A stretch of 64,000 bases of DNA from Taklimakanibacter sp049323275 (GCA_049323275.1 JBMOOM010000005.1:121016-185015), one strand, 5' to 3'; counted from the stretch's first letter, positions 1 through 8,967 are shown. The notes: a model not told the origin generated them from the letters alone. Translations and numbers: made by a program.

Positions 1-446
1 ATCCAGGCGCGCTGACGCTCGCCGCCCGAGAGCTCGCGCAGATTGCGTCCGGCAAGGCCGGTGAGCCCGGTGCTGTCGAGCGCCCAGCGCACCGCCTCGA
101 GATCATGCGCGCCATAGCTGCGGAACAGGCCGACATGCGCGAAGCGCCCCTGCCGCACGAGCTGCTCGACGGTCATCTCGTCGGGCGCCGCCGGCTGCTG
201 CGGGAGGAAGGAGAGGTGCTTGGCGAGATCCCGCCGGCTGAAGGATGCCACGGCCTTGCCGGCGATTGTGACATGTCCGGCGCTCGGATCGATGAGGCCG
301 GCAAGCGCATGAAGCGCGGTGCTCTTGCCGGAGCCGTTGGGACCGATGAGGACCCGGATCTCGCCTTTGCCGAGCACGAGATCGAATTCCTTCAAGGCGA
401 GGCGCTGGCCATAAGCGACGGAGAGACCGGAACAGCGAAGCGGCAT
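1..446 (-). CDS. Fe3+-siderophore ABC transporter ATP-binding protein, partial
   Basis: ATPase of a FecBCDE/FhuC-type importer that energises uptake of ferric siderophore, haem or cobalamin through the two FecCD permeases next to it. The protein starts MPLRCSGLSVAYG and has a Walker A motif GPNGSGKST near residue 35, a Q-loop LPQQPAA and the ABC signature LSGGERQR just before the window edge, so the Walker B and C-terminal part lie outside. The ATG at 446 sits 8 bases after the permease stop, and translation in this frame is unbroken. It is the last visible gene of a four-gene minus-strand operon. The family is certain; the exact substrate is not visible. Confidence 0.93.
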   Translation of the reverse strand, partial: MPLRCSGLSVAYGQRLALKEFDLVLGKGEIRVLIGPNGSGKSTALHALAGLIDPSAGHVTIAGKAVASFSRRDLAKHLSFLPQQPAAPDEMTVEQLVRQGRFAHVGLFRSYGAHDLEAVRWALDSTGLTGLAGRNLRELSGGERQRAW

Positions 447-454
447 GACGGGCC

Positions 455-1489
455 TCATCGAATGCGGCGCAAAAGCGCCAGGAGAATGGGAGCGCCGCCA
501 ATGGCGCTGACGACCCCGATCGGGATCTCCTCGGGACCACCGGCCAGGCGGCCGACCAGATCGCCCGCGGTGACGATGACGGCGCCGAGAAGCAAGGTGA
601 GCGGCAGCACGAGATGGAAGCGCGCCCCGGCGATGAAACGCGAAAGATGCGGCACGATCAGCCCGATGAAGATGATCGGGCCGGTGACGCCGACGGCGCT
701 CGCCGCCAGGCCGCAGGCGATCATCAGGACGATGGTGAACTGCGCCCGATAGGGAAAGCCGAAGGACAATGCCACCGGCGCCTCGAAACGCAGCAGGTCG
801 ATCGAGCGGCGCAGGAATGGCAGGCTCAGAAGCCCCAGAACCGTGAATGGCAGAAGGAACAGCACGTGGTCCCAGCTGCGCGCATAAAGACTTCCCGACA
901 GCCACTGCAGCACGATCTCGATGCGCGCCGAGCCCCAGCCGGCGATGAGCCCCATGGCGAGCGCGTGCAGCACCGCGCCGACGGCGATGCCGCAGAGCGT
1001 GATCCGCAAAGGTCCGAGATCGCGGCGCTGGGCGAGAAGGAAGATGATGCCGCCGGCCACGAGGCCGCCGAGCAACCCGACCGCCGGCAGCCAGGCGACC
1101 GGCAGCTGATAGGCTTTGTGCGGATCGGAATCGAACCAGTAGACGGTGAAGAACAGGAAGACGGTGACGGCGAGCGTCGCCCCTTGCGAGATTCCCATGA
1201 TCGAGGGATCGGCAAGCGGATTGCGGGTGATCGTCTGCAGCAGGAGGCCGGCCACGGCGAAATGGATCCCCGCCAATATGCCGGTGGCGATGCGCGGCAA
1301 TCGGATATCGGCGATGATCAGGCGCGCCTCCTGCGAGCCCTGTCCGGTCAGAACCTCGAACACCATGTGCGGCGACAGATCGGCGACGCCCAGGAATACA
1401 GCGAGGACGACGAGGATCAGCGCCAGCGGGAGCATGAGCCGGACCGGCCGGTCGAAGGGCCCGCGTGCGGCTGCGGCGAAACCGGTCAT
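455..1489 (-). CDS. FecCD-family iron-siderophore ABC permease (second)
   Basis: Inner-membrane permease of 344 residues, the usual length for FecD/FhuB-half/BtuC proteins, with many hydrophobic helices. The family hallmark PRIATGILAG after the first helix and the stretch NPLADPSIMGISQGA are both present. Its ATG overlaps the stop of the upstream permease by four bases (ATGA), so the two are translationally coupled and probably form the heterodimeric channel. Together with the binding protein at 2529-3500 and the ATPase at 1-446 it makes a complete importer for a ferric chelate. No TonB-dependent receptor is seen in the window, so the ligand cannot be named. Confidence 0.93.
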   Translation of the reverse strand: MTGFAAAARGPFDRPVRLMLPLALILVVLAVFLGVADLSPHMVFEVLTGQGSQEARLIIADIRLPRIATGILAGIHFAVAGLLLQTITRNPLADPSIMGISQGATLAVTVFLFFTVYWFDSDPHKAYQLPVAWLPAVGLLGGLVAGGIIFLLAQRRDLGPLRITLCGIAVGAVLHALAMGLIAGWGSARIEIVLQWLSGSLYARSWDHVLFLLPFTVLGLLSLPFLRRSIDLLRFEAPVALSFGFPYRAQFTIVLMIACGLAASAVGVTGPIIFIGLIVPHLSRFIAGARFHLVLPLTLLLGAVIVTAGDLVGRLAGGPEEIPIGVVSAIGGAPILLALLRRIR

Positions 1490-2487
1490 AGCCGCGCGCC
1501 CAGCATGAAGTTGCGCCGCTGCACGAGGTGAATGAAGAACGGACCGCCGATCAGCGCCAGGACCAGGCTCACCGGAAGCTCGCGCGGCGCGGCGATGCTC
1601 CTCGCGATCACATCGGCGGCGACGAGCATGAATCCCCCGATCGCGACATTGAGCAGGATCGCCCAGGCGGCGCCTTCGGGCTTCAGCAGGCGCACGATAT
1701 GCGGCACCGCGAGACCGACAAAGGCGATGGGACCTGCGACCGGCGTGACACCGGCGACTGGGCAGACCGCAAGCACGAGAAACATAGGTTTCCAGAAACC
1801 GAGCCTGAGGCCCATGCCCTGCGCCGCGTCGTCGCCAAGCGACAGGAGCTCAAGTGCGCGCCGGCAGAGCAAAGCACCGAAGAGCCCGACGATCACCCAG
1901 GGCGCCATGAAAGCGAGCGCGCTCCAGGAGCGGCCTTGCAGTCCTCCCGAGAGCCAGAACAGGACCGCCGGCGATTGCGGGCCGCCGAGCAGCAGGACGT
2001 AAGTGGTGATCGCGCCGAGGAAGAGCGAGATGGTGATGCCGCCCAAGCCCAGATGCAGCGGCGATGCCTGGCCGCCGCGCGCGACCCAGAAGGTCACGGC
2101 GGCGGCGGCAAGCCCCCCGGCAAGCCCGATGAAGGGATAGAAGACCGACGACAATGCCGGCAGGAAGACGAAGCAGAAGACGATCACCGCCACCGCACCG
2201 GCGGTGACGCCCGTGAGATCGGGGGCGGCGAGCGGATTGCGGGTGATCGATTGCAGCAGATAGCCCGAGATGGCGAGACCGGCGCCGCCCAGGAAAGCGG
2301 CGATGCTGCGCGGCAATCTCAGCGTCCAGACGATGACGCTGTCAATGCCCTGCCCCGGCCAGAACAGCGCCGTCAGCGCATCATCGATGCGCATCGACTT
2401 GGCGCCGATGAGGAGACCGGCAAAGCCGATCGCCAAAGCGCCGGCGAGCGCTGCGATGGTGATGCTGGCGGAGCGGCTGGCGGTCAT
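1486..2487 (-). CDS. FecCD-family iron-siderophore ABC permease (first)
   Basis: Inner-membrane permease of 333 residues, FecCD family, paired with the permease that overlaps its stop codon. Visible hallmarks are LPRSIAAFLGGAGLAISG near residues 55-75 and NPLAAPDLTGVTAGA just after. It starts MTASRSASI at an ATG 41 bases downstream of the binding-protein gene; a small hairpin lies in that gap. The pair of non-identical permeases is typical of FecCD and FepDG systems, in contrast to BtuC homodimers, and this favours a ferric siderophore or haem substrate. That last point is inference from architecture only. Confidence 0.93.
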   Translation of the reverse strand: MTASRSASITIAALAGALAIGFAGLLIGAKSMRIDDALTALFWPGQGIDSVIVWTLRLPRSIAAFLGGAGLAISGYLLQSITRNPLAAPDLTGVTAGAVAVIVFCFVFLPALSSVFYPFIGLAGGLAAAAVTFWVARGGQASPLHLGLGGITISLFLGAITTYVLLLGGPQSPAVLFWLSGGLQGRSWSALAFMAPWVIVGLFGALLCRRALELLSLGDDAAQGMGLRLGFWKPMFLVLAVCPVAGVTPVAGPIAFVGLAVPHIVRLLKPEGAAWAILLNVAIGGFMLVAADVIARSIAAPRELPVSLVLALIGGPFFIHLVQRRNFMLGARL

Positions 2488-2503
2488 CGGTTATGCGCGT
2501 TCG

Positions 2504-2521
2504 GCCTCGAATGATCGAGGC
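2504..2521 (-). other. intercistronic hairpin after siderophore-binding gene
   Basis: A 6-bp perfect inverted repeat, GCCTCG / CGAGGC with a six-base loop, lies between the stop of the binding-protein gene and the start of the first permease. No T-run follows on the coding strand, so it is more likely an mRNA-stabilising or weak attenuating hairpin than a full terminator. Comparable, stronger hairpins occur at the same place in three other importer operons in this window. Confidence 0.4.
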
Positions 2522-2528
2522 GGCGCCC

Positions 2529-3500
2529 TCACTCGAGATCGGGCGGGATGAGCTTCGCCGCTTCCGCCTTGATATCGGGCTTGGGGAACGTGTCCGGATA
2601 GAGGTAATGCGCCGCCTCGCGCAGCACCATCTCGCGGGCGATCGGCCCGTGGGCCTCGACCCAGTGGTCGCCGACATAATAGACACGCTTGTTCTTCACC
2701 GCCGACAGCATCTGCCAGATCGGGTTGTTCTCATGCGGCCGGTCCGGACCGTAGTCGTAGACGAAGATGACCTCGGGATCCTTCTCCAGCATCGTCTCAA
2801 GCGACATTTCGAGGCCGAAATTATCGGGAACATGCGGCGTCGGATTATGGCCGGCGATGTTCTCAGCCCCGAGTGCCGTCAGGATCGCGGCCGTCATGTT
2901 CTCGGAATAGAAGGTCCAGGGCGCATCGCCCGCCCACATGACCTGGAAACGCGGATGCACGTCCTTCGGCGCCTTGGCGGCGAAGTCGGCGATATCCTTC
3001 TTGAACTGGGCATTGAGCTCCTGGGCGCGCTCGGGCTTGCCGAGGATGGTGCCGAGCTGGGTGATGGTGCGGTCGCTGTCGCTGTAGAGCTCGAGATTGT
3101 AAGCGACATAGGGCGCGATCTTCTGGTAGTGCGCCGCATTGCCTTCGGTATAGCGGCGGATCGCGATGGTCACGTCGGGCTTCGCTTCGGCAAGGAGCTC
3201 GAGATTGGGCTGAGCCCGCTGGCCGATCTGCTTCATGTCCTTGCTGTGGCCGGCGAGGAAATCGGGCTCACGGCCCTGGACCATGTAGGTGGTCGCGATC
3301 GGCTTCACCCCCAGCGCCAGAGCGGCATCGGCGGCGAAATAGGAGACCGAGGCGATCCGTTTCGGGTCGGCCGGAACCTCGACGGCGACGCCCCGGTCAT
3401 CGACGATCCCGAGCTTCTTGCCCTCCTGCGCCCCCGCGGAACCGGCCAGGGCCAGGCCCATGATTGCCGCAGCGCCATAAATCCCCAAAGATTTCAGCAT
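2529..3500 (-). CDS. siderophore/haem ABC transporter substrate-binding protein
   Basis: Periplasmic class III binding protein (FecB/FepB/BtuF type, Peripla_BP_2 fold), 323 residues. It begins with a signal peptide ending GSAGAQ near residue 25, then the family opening DDRGVAVEVPADPKRIAS, and includes the typical lines KPDVTIA and DPEVIFVYD. It delivers the ferric chelate to the FecCD permeases encoded directly downstream. It is the first gene of the operon, and the ATG at 3500 follows a G-rich stretch ending about 7 bases upstream. Upstream lies an AT-rich promoter region. The absence of a lipobox suggests a soluble periplasmic protein. Confidence 0.92.
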   Translation of the reverse strand: MLKSLGIYGAAAIMGLALAGSAGAQEGKKLGIVDDRGVAVEVPADPKRIASVSYFAADAALALGVKPIATTYMVQGREPDFLAGHSKDMKQIGQRAQPNLELLAEAKPDVTIAIRRYTEGNAAHYQKIAPYVAYNLELYSDSDRTITQLGTILGKPERAQELNAQFKKDIADFAAKAPKDVHPRFQVMWAGDAPWTFYSENMTAAILTALGAENIAGHNPTPHVPDNFGLEMSLETMLEKDPEVIFVYDYGPDRPHENNPIWQMLSAVKNKRVYYVGDHWVEAHGPIAREMVLREAAHYLYPDTFPKPDIKAEAAKLIPPDLE

Positions 3501-3616
3501 GATCGAGCCCCCCCCTATTTGTCAGGCGGCCCACACCTACAAAACCCGAGTAATTTAATCAAGTATTAAGCGCGGAAAGCTTCTGCTGAATCAGCCCCGC
3601 ATTGGAACAGGATCCG
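3501..3616 (-). promoter_or_regulatory. AT-rich promoter region of the siderophore operon
   Basis: The 116 bases between the binding-protein start and the L,D-transpeptidase stop contain an AT-rich island at about 3545-3570 in otherwise GC-rich DNA. On the minus strand a TTGATT hexamer is followed 17 bases later by TAGGTG, a weak match to a sigma70 promoter. I looked for a Fur or RirA iron box and found no convincing palindrome. Iron regulation is expected for such an operon but is not shown by this sequence. Confidence 0.3.
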
Positions 3617-5248
3617 TCACGAGGTCGGACGGCCGAACAGCGCGTTATAGAGCTTGCGATCGCGGCCATAGACGTCGGGCCGGAATTCGATCATGCCGGC
3701 ATCGCCCCGGAATGCGGTGCCATAGATCAGATGCACCGGGATGTGGTCGACGATCGAGGCGCGCGTGGTCTTGCCGCCGGCCCAGGTCGCATTCATGCGT
3801 TCCTTCGACCAGTCCTTGAGGTCGGGCACCAGCGCATAAGCGAGGTCGATGGGGCGGGATAATCTGATGCATCCGTGACTGAAGGCCCGCGCCGTCTGCA
3901 GGAACTTGTCCTTCGAAGGCGTGTCGTGAAGATAGATATTGTGCTTGTTGGGCATCATGAACTTCACCTTGCCCAAGGCGTTCTTGGGTCCGGGCTTCTG
4001 GCGGAAGGTGAAAGGGAAGTTGCCGGGACCGTAGGCGGACCAGTCAACGCTGCCCCAGGAGGCGAGCTTGCCGCCGATGAAGACCTCGAAGTCGCCCGCA
4101 TAGGCATAAGGATTGGCGCGCAGGCGCGGCAGCATCTCCTTGGTGGCGATGCTGTAGGGCACCGTCCAGGTCGGGTTGAACTCGATATATTCGAGCTCGT
4201 CGGAGAATTCCGGCGTCTGGGTGGCGGGCGCGCCCACCACGGTGTTCATCCGGTCGATGATGGTGTTCGACTTGATGCGCTGCAATTCGAAGGAAGCGAT
4301 ATTGACGAGGAAATGATACTCGCCGAGATCCTCCGGCATCCAGCGCCAGCGCTCCATATTGAGCATGATCTGGCGCACCCGCTCCTCGACGGGCACGTTC
4401 ATGGCGACGATGGTCTGCTTGCCGATGAGGCCTTTGGCCTCGAGCCCATGGCGGGTCTGAAACCGCTTCACGGCGATGGCGAGCTGCTCGTCGTAGAGAT
4501 CGGCATCGCCCGACGCCTGCCATTCATAGTCGCCCGTCGCGGCCAGCAGCTTGCGCACCGCGCCGACCCGCGGATCGCTCATGCCCGGCTTCAGATTGGT
4601 GCCCGGATCGACCGTCCCCCAGCCGCCCTGCGCGGCGCGCGCGCGATACTGCACCAGCATCTTCTTGAGCGCCTGATATTGCGGGTTCTTCGGCTCGAAG
4701 ACATCGAGATAGCGCGTCGGCTCGCGATATTTGCTCATATCGGTCAGCAGCCGCAGAACATCGACCGTCTTGCGGTTGCGGAACAGCCTCGGATCGACCT
4801 TCTGCGGGATGACCCGGCCGGTCTTGAGGTCGGCCGCATAGGCGACGAAGAAGGCGGAGAAATAAAGCTCGGCCCTGGCCGCGCTCATCGGATCGCTGGG
4901 GTCGGTCCCGTCACGCAGATCGATCAGCGTGTCGATCGGATAGTCATCGGGATTGAGCCCATCATCCTCGGCATCGAGAAGCCTCTGGATGAAAGGCGTC
5001 ATGCGCCCGGTGCCGACCCAATAGATGGTGCCGCCATTGTCGACATAGTGCGCTTTGAGCGCCGGTCGGATGCGTTCCAGCGGCAGCTCGAGGCGGCCGG
5101 GACTGTCGAGGAACAAGGCGATCGAGGACGTCATGTCGCCATAGGACGGTCCCGACGCGCGATCTCCCTTGCCGGCCAAGGCAGGGCCGGAACAGGCCAG
5201 CAGCACGAGCACGGCCAGAAGGCCGAGATGGCGACGCAACAAGATCAT
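3617..5248 (-). CDS. L,D-transpeptidase, YcbB-like
   Basis: Murein L,D-transpeptidase of 543 residues that would form 3-3 peptidoglycan crosslinks or attach proteins to peptidoglycan in the periplasm. The C-terminal YkuD domain has the catalytic signature SHGCIRLSRP with nucleophile Cys460, preceded by NIYLHDTP. A peptidoglycan-binding domain with DEQLAIAVKRFQTRHGL lies in the middle, and the N-terminal part matches the YcbB scaffold. A longer reading frame exists to 5314, but the ATG at 5248 has GGAGG seven bases upstream and is directly followed by a signal peptide; the longer frame would also put 22 charged residues before it. The signal peptide contains LLAC, so the protein may be a lipoprotein. 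It appears to be monocistronic. Confidence 0.92.
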   Translation of the reverse strand: MILLRRHLGLLAVLVLLACSGPALAGKGDRASGPSYGDMTSSIALFLDSPGRLELPLERIRPALKAHYVDNGGTIYWVGTGRMTPFIQRLLDAEDDGLNPDDYPIDTLIDLRDGTDPSDPMSAARAELYFSAFFVAYAADLKTGRVIPQKVDPRLFRNRKTVDVLRLLTDMSKYREPTRYLDVFEPKNPQYQALKKMLVQYRARAAQGGWGTVDPGTNLKPGMSDPRVGAVRKLLAATGDYEWQASGDADLYDEQLAIAVKRFQTRHGLEAKGLIGKQTIVAMNVPVEERVRQIMLNMERWRWMPEDLGEYHFLVNIASFELQRIKSNTIIDRMNTVVGAPATQTPEFSDELEYIEFNPTWTVPYSIATKEMLPRLRANPYAYAGDFEVFIGGKLASWGSVDWSAYGPGNFPFTFRQKPGPKNALGKVKFMMPNKHNIYLHDTPSKDKFLQTARAFSHGCIRLSRPIDLAYALVPDLKDWSKERMNATWAGGKTTRASIVDHIPVHLIYGTAFRGDAGMIEFRPDVYGRDRKLYNALFGRPTS

Positions 5249-5310
5249 AAAGCAGCCTCCGAACCCCATCCGCATCGCATCATCTTCGGCAATCCGACCG
5301 ATTCCGGCAA

Positions 5311-6660
5311 TCACACATTCAAGAGCAGATATTCCCGCTCCCAGGAGCTGATGACGCGGCGATAATGCTGCATCTCCTCATGCTTGACGTCCTGGAACGC
5401 CTCGACGAACTTGTCGCCCAGCACCTGCTTGAAGGACTTGGTGTAGTTCAGCTTGTCGAGCGCCTCATCGAGGCTGATCGGCAGCGTATGGGCATAGCGA
5501 TAGGCCGAGCCTTCGACCGGGTCGGTGGGCTTCAGACGCTCGACCATGCCGAGATAGCCGCAAGCGAGTGAGGCCGCGAAAGCGAGATAGGGATTGGCGT
5601 CCGCCCCCGGCACGCGGTTCTCGACCCGGAGATTGGACGGATCGGACGACGGCACGCGCAGCGACACGGTGCGGTTGTCGATGGCCCAGTGGACATTGGT
5701 CGGCGCGTCCGATTCAGGCACCAGACGGCGATATGAATTGACATTGGGCGCGGCGAGCGGAAGGGCGGCGGCGAGATAGCGCTGCAGGCCGGCAATGTGA
5801 TTGAGGAACAGCTTGGACGGCGTGCCGTCCTTGGCCGCGAAGACATTCTTGCCGGTCTTCACGTCCATCACCGACTGATGGATATGCATCGACGAGCCCG
5901 GCTCGTTCTCATGCGGCTTCGCCATGAAGGTCGCATACATATCGTGCTTGAGAGCGGCCTGGCGCACCGTGCGCTTGAACAGGAACACCTGATCGGCAAG
6001 CTCGAGCGGATCGCCATGGTTGAAGTTGATCTCGAGCTGCGCCGGACCGCTTTCATGGCTCAGCGTATCGACATCGAGCTCCTGCGCCTCGCAGAAATCA
6101 TAGATGTCCTCGACGATCGGATCGAAGTCATTGGCGGCGTCGATGCCATAGGCCTGGCCGCCCGCTTCCTTGCGCCCGGAACGGCCGACGGCGGCCTCGA
6201 GCGGATAATCGGGATCGATATTGCGCTTGACGAGATAGAATTCGAGCTCGGGCGCGATGACCGGCCGCCAGCCCTTTTCCTTGTAGAGTGCCAGCACGCG
6301 CTTCAGGACATGGCGCGGCGAGATATCGACCGGATCGTCATTGAGGTGGAAGGCGTCGCAGATGACCTGGGCGGTCGGCTCGTTGTACCAGGGCACCAGG
6401 CGAATGGTGTCGTAGTCGGGCTGCAGATAGATATCGATGGCCGCATCGCTCACCGCCGATGTTTCCCAGACATAACGGCCATTGATGGTGAGGGTGAAAA
6501 CCTCCTCCGGGATGCGGAGGCCGCGGGACTTGTTGCCCTTCAGAAATTTCGACGGGGGCAGGATCTTTCCCCGGGCCGTTCCGGACATATCGGCCACCAA
6601 ACATTCGACTTCACTGATCCGGCGTTCTGCAATCCATTCCTCAAATTTCGTTTGCGACAT
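5311..6660 (-). CDS. puuA: glutamine synthetase family protein, gamma-glutamylpolyamine synthetase-like
   Basis: Cytoplasmic ligase of 449 residues, in the GlnA-like group that includes PuuA and other gamma-glutamyl-amine synthetases. It would join glutamate to putrescine or a related amine using ATP. Visible motifs are ELEFYLV (metal binding), HESGPAQLEINFNHGDP, the ATP-site motif SSMHIHQS, and ENRVPGADANPYLA near the C terminus. True glutamine synthetase carries a regulatory NLYDLP tyrosine near its C terminus that is not seen here. The gene is divergent from a PuuB-like oxidase 84 bases away, and polyamine transport and catabolic genes follow at 19826-26313. The amine substrate is inferred from this context. 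Confidence 0.85.
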   Translation of the reverse strand: MSQTKFEEWIAERRISEVECLVADMSGTARGKILPPSKFLKGNKSRGLRIPEEVFTLTINGRYVWETSAVSDAAIDIYLQPDYDTIRLVPWYNEPTAQVICDAFHLNDDPVDISPRHVLKRVLALYKEKGWRPVIAPELEFYLVKRNIDPDYPLEAAVGRSGRKEAGGQAYGIDAANDFDPIVEDIYDFCEAQELDVDTLSHESGPAQLEINFNHGDPLELADQVFLFKRTVRQAALKHDMYATFMAKPHENEPGSSMHIHQSVMDVKTGKNVFAAKDGTPSKLFLNHIAGLQRYLAAALPLAAPNVNSYRRLVPESDAPTNVHWAIDNRTVSLRVPSSDPSNLRVENRVPGADANPYLAFAASLACGYLGMVERLKPTDPVEGSAYRYAHTLPISLDEALDKLNYTKSFKQVLGDKFVEAFQDVKHEEMQHYRRVISSWEREYLLLNV

Positions 6661-6744
6661 GATACCCTGTAAAAACGTTACGACATCCCCAGTCTAGCCG
6701 GGCTTCTTGACGGAGGAAACAGGGCTTGGCATTGGTCATGGATC
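6661..6744. promoter_or_regulatory. divergent puuA-like/puuB-like promoter region
   Basis: These 84 bases separate two divergent start codons and must hold both promoters. The minus-strand gene has AGGG four bases before its ATG. The plus-strand gene has only a poor ribosome-binding site near 6745; a strong GGAGG at 6712-6716 lies 28 bases away and does not fit it. I see no clear palindrome that would mark an operator. Confidence 0.4.
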
Positions 6745-8022
6745 ATGCCGGCTTCCATTGACGCGCAATCTTATTACCAGGCCTCGGCCCATCCCTTTCC
6801 CCCCCAACCCCCGCTCGCCGGTGACGTTACGGCCGATATCTGCGTGGTCGGAGCTGGATTTACCGGCCTTTCCGCCGCTTTGGAGCTGGCTCGGGCCGGC
6901 TTCAAGGTCGTGGTCCTGGAGGCCCGCCAGGCGGGCTATGGCGCCTCGGGGCGCAATGGCGGCCAGATCTGCACAGGCTTCTCCCCCGGCCAGCAGCGCA
7001 TCGAGGCGCAGCTCGGCAAGGACGATGCCCGCAAATGCTTCGACATCGCCGAGGAGGCCAAGCGGCTGATCGTCGATCGCATCGCCAGACATAAGATCGA
7101 TTGCGATCTCAAATGGGGCTATCTGCATGCCATTCCGAAGCCGTCACAATTCGACTCGCTAAAAGAGTGGAAAGAGGAATGGGACGGACTCGGCTATACC
7201 GATACCAAGGTCCTGAGCAAGGCGGAGCTCGAGGAGAAGCTCGGCACCAAAATCTATCACGGCGCCCTGCATGAAGGCGGCGCCGGCCATTTCCACCCGT
7301 TGAATTATTGTCTGGGGCTCGCGAAAGCGGCGATAGAGGCGGGCGCGCAGATCTTCGAGAATTCGGCCGTCGTCAATGTCGAGCCGGGGGCGACCGCGAC
7401 GGTGCGTACGGCCAAGGGCAGCGTGCGCGCAAAATTCGTGATCCTCGGCTGCAACGCCTATATCGGCCGCATGATGCCGGAGCTCTATGGCCGCATCATG
7501 CCGGTGACGAGCTACATCATCGCCACCGAGCCTCTGGGCGAGAACCGCGCCCGCTCGCTCATCCGCGACAATGACGCGGTGGCGAACACCAATTTCATCG
7601 TCGACTATTTCCGCCTGACGAAGGACACGCGCCTGCTCTTCGGCGGCCGCGCCAGCTATTCGACCCTGGAGCCCCCCAATCTCGGCGCCTATATGCGCCC
7701 GCGCATGCTCGCGGTCTTCCCCGAGCTCAAGGATGTGAAGATCGATCACGCCTGGGGCGGCTATATCGCCATCACCTCGAACCGCATTCCCGATTGCGGC
7801 CGCATCGGGTCCAACATCTATTATGCGCATGGCTATTCCGGCCAGGGCGTGGCGCTCGCCGGCATGTATGGAAAGCTGATGGCCGAAGCGATCCAGGGCC
7901 AGGCGTCGCGCTTCGATCTCCTGGCGCGCGTCAAGCACCTGCCCTTTCCCGGCGGGCCGATCCGCACGCCGCTCCTCGTCGCGGCGATGCTGTTCTACCG
8001 GATCCGCGACGCCTTGAGCTGA
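6745..8022 (+). CDS. puuB: FAD-dependent oxidoreductase, gamma-glutamylputrescine oxidase-like
   Basis: Flavin-dependent amine oxidase of the DAO/PuuB/OrdL group, 425 residues. It would oxidise a gamma-glutamylated polyamine to the aldehyde, releasing ammonia and hydrogen peroxide. The dinucleotide-binding motif VVGAGFTGLSAALELARAG lies at about residues 36-54, followed by the PuuB-type YGASGRNGGQI, and the C-terminal FAD contact HGYSGQGVALA is present. It starts at the only in-frame ATG; the ribosome-binding site is weak. The divergent partner is a PuuA-like ligase, so the two enzymes should act in sequence. The later PuuC and PuuD steps are not encoded in the window. Confidence 0.88.
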   Translation: MPASIDAQSYYQASAHPFPPQPPLAGDVTADICVVGAGFTGLSAALELARAGFKVVVLEARQAGYGASGRNGGQICTGFSPGQQRIEAQLGKDDARKCFDIAEEAKRLIVDRIARHKIDCDLKWGYLHAIPKPSQFDSLKEWKEEWDGLGYTDTKVLSKAELEEKLGTKIYHGALHEGGAGHFHPLNYCLGLAKAAIEAGAQIFENSAVVNVEPGATATVRTAKGSVRAKFVILGCNAYIGRMMPELYGRIMPVTSYIIATEPLGENRARSLIRDNDAVANTNFIVDYFRLTKDTRLLFGGRASYSTLEPPNLGAYMRPRMLAVFPELKDVKIDHAWGGYIAITSNRIPDCGRIGSNIYYAHGYSGQGVALAGMYGKLMAEAIQGQASRFDLLARVKHLPFPGGPIRTPLLVAAMLFYRIRDALS

Positions 8023-8049
8023 GGCAATCATCACGCTCTCCTGGTTTCC

Positions 8050-8186
8050 CCTTCTCCCGTTGCGAAGCAATGGGAGAAGGTGCCCGATAGGGCGGATGAG
8101 GGCTCTTCTGAAACAAGTATCGGTGCGAAGCAAAGAGCCCTCACCCGGCCTTCGGCCACCCTCTCCCATCCTGCGGACGGGAGAGG
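8050..8186. repeat. palindromic intergenic repeat, two inverted REP-like units
   Basis: Two related units face each other: 8050-8107 on the plus strand and 8133-8186 on the minus strand, separated by 25 bases. The reverse complement of the right unit matches the left one along most of its length, ending in GGGTGAGGGCTC versus GGATGAGGGCTC. Each unit also forms its own hairpin: TTCTCCCGTTGC with GCAATGGGAGAA in the left, and CTCTCCCATCC with GGACGGGAGAG in the right. This mosaic of two inverted REPs resembles the interspersed elements common between rhizobial genes. It lies between convergent genes and may also end transcription. Confidence 0.75.
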
Positions 8187-8211
8187 AGGAAACCATGAGA
8201 GGCCTCAGCCA

Positions 8212-8958
8212 TTACAGGGCTTTGGCTATTTTCTCCGGCGCATAGTCCGCGGTCAATCCGCGATAGACCTTCGGCAGCGGAAAAGCGAGATCGCCGCGCT
8301 TGCTCGTCTTCAATCCCAGCCCCACCAGGGCCTCGGCGAATTTCACCGCGGCGGCAACGCCGTCGATGACGGGGATCTGCAGGCGGTCCTGGATATAGTT
8401 GGTGAGATCGGCCATGCCGGCGCAGCCGAGCACGATGGCGCCCGAGCTGTCCTCGGCGATCGCCGCCTCGCATTCGGCGAGGATGCGCGCGCGTGCCATG
8501 GAAGATGGATCCTCGAGGGCGAGGACCGGAATATCGACCGCGCGCACGCGGCGGCAATGCTGCGTCATCCCGTAATTGCGCACCAGGTGCTCGGCGATGA
8601 TGCGGGTCCGCTCGAGCGTCGTGACGACCGAGAAGCCGGTGGCGACGAAGCTCGCCGCATGCATGGCGGCCTCGGCGATTCCGAGAACGGGTGAAGCGGT
8701 GAATTCACGCGCGGCCAGCAGCCCCGGATCGCCGAAGCAGGCGATCACATAGGCATCGGCGCCGGGGTCGTCCTTGATCGCCTCGACCAGGCCGATGATG
8801 CTCATCGCCTCGTCATAATGGCCTTCGATCGACGCGGCGCCCGATTTCGACGTCGACGCCTCGATGCGGGTCGTCGGCGCCGCGACGAGGCGCGCCGCTT
8901 CGGCGATCGTCTCGGTCATGCTCTCGGTCGTGTTCGGATTGATCAGGCGTATGCGCAT
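8212..8958 (-). CDS. Asp/Glu/hydantoin racemase family protein
   Basis: Cofactor-independent racemase-like enzyme of 248 residues, the size of hydantoin racemase HyuE. It opens with the family signature MRIRLINPNTTESMT and has two cysteines in the expected places, Cys74 in VIACFGDPG and Cys179 in IVLGCAGMADL, which in this family act as the two acid-base catalysts. It would interconvert D and L forms of a 5-substituted hydantoin or similar compound. It is the last gene of the dipeptide-importer operon, nine bases after the second ATPase, which ties its substrate to what the importer carries. Other members of this family are allantoin racemases and maleate isomerases, so the substrate is open. 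Confidence 0.85.
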   Translation of the reverse strand: MRIRLINPNTTESMTETIAEAARLVAAPTTRIEASTSKSGAASIEGHYDEAMSIIGLVEAIKDDPGADAYVIACFGDPGLLAAREFTASPVLGIAEAAMHAASFVATGFSVVTTLERTRIIAEHLVRNYGMTQHCRRVRAVDIPVLALEDPSSMARARILAECEAAIAEDSSGAIVLGCAGMADLTNYIQDRLQIPVIDGVAAAVKFAEALVGLGLKTSKRGDLAFPLPKVYRGLTADYAPEKIAKAL

Positions 8959-8967
8959 GCTGGAGGC

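Noticed and set aside
3541..3575. Iron-responsive (Fur or RirA) box upstream of the siderophore importer
   Set aside because: The region is AT-rich but I could not find a dyad or consensus match that would support it.
5249..5314. Longer N-terminus for the L,D-transpeptidase
   Set aside because: It would place 22 residues before a clean signal peptide, and the strong GGAGG site belongs to the ATG at 5248.
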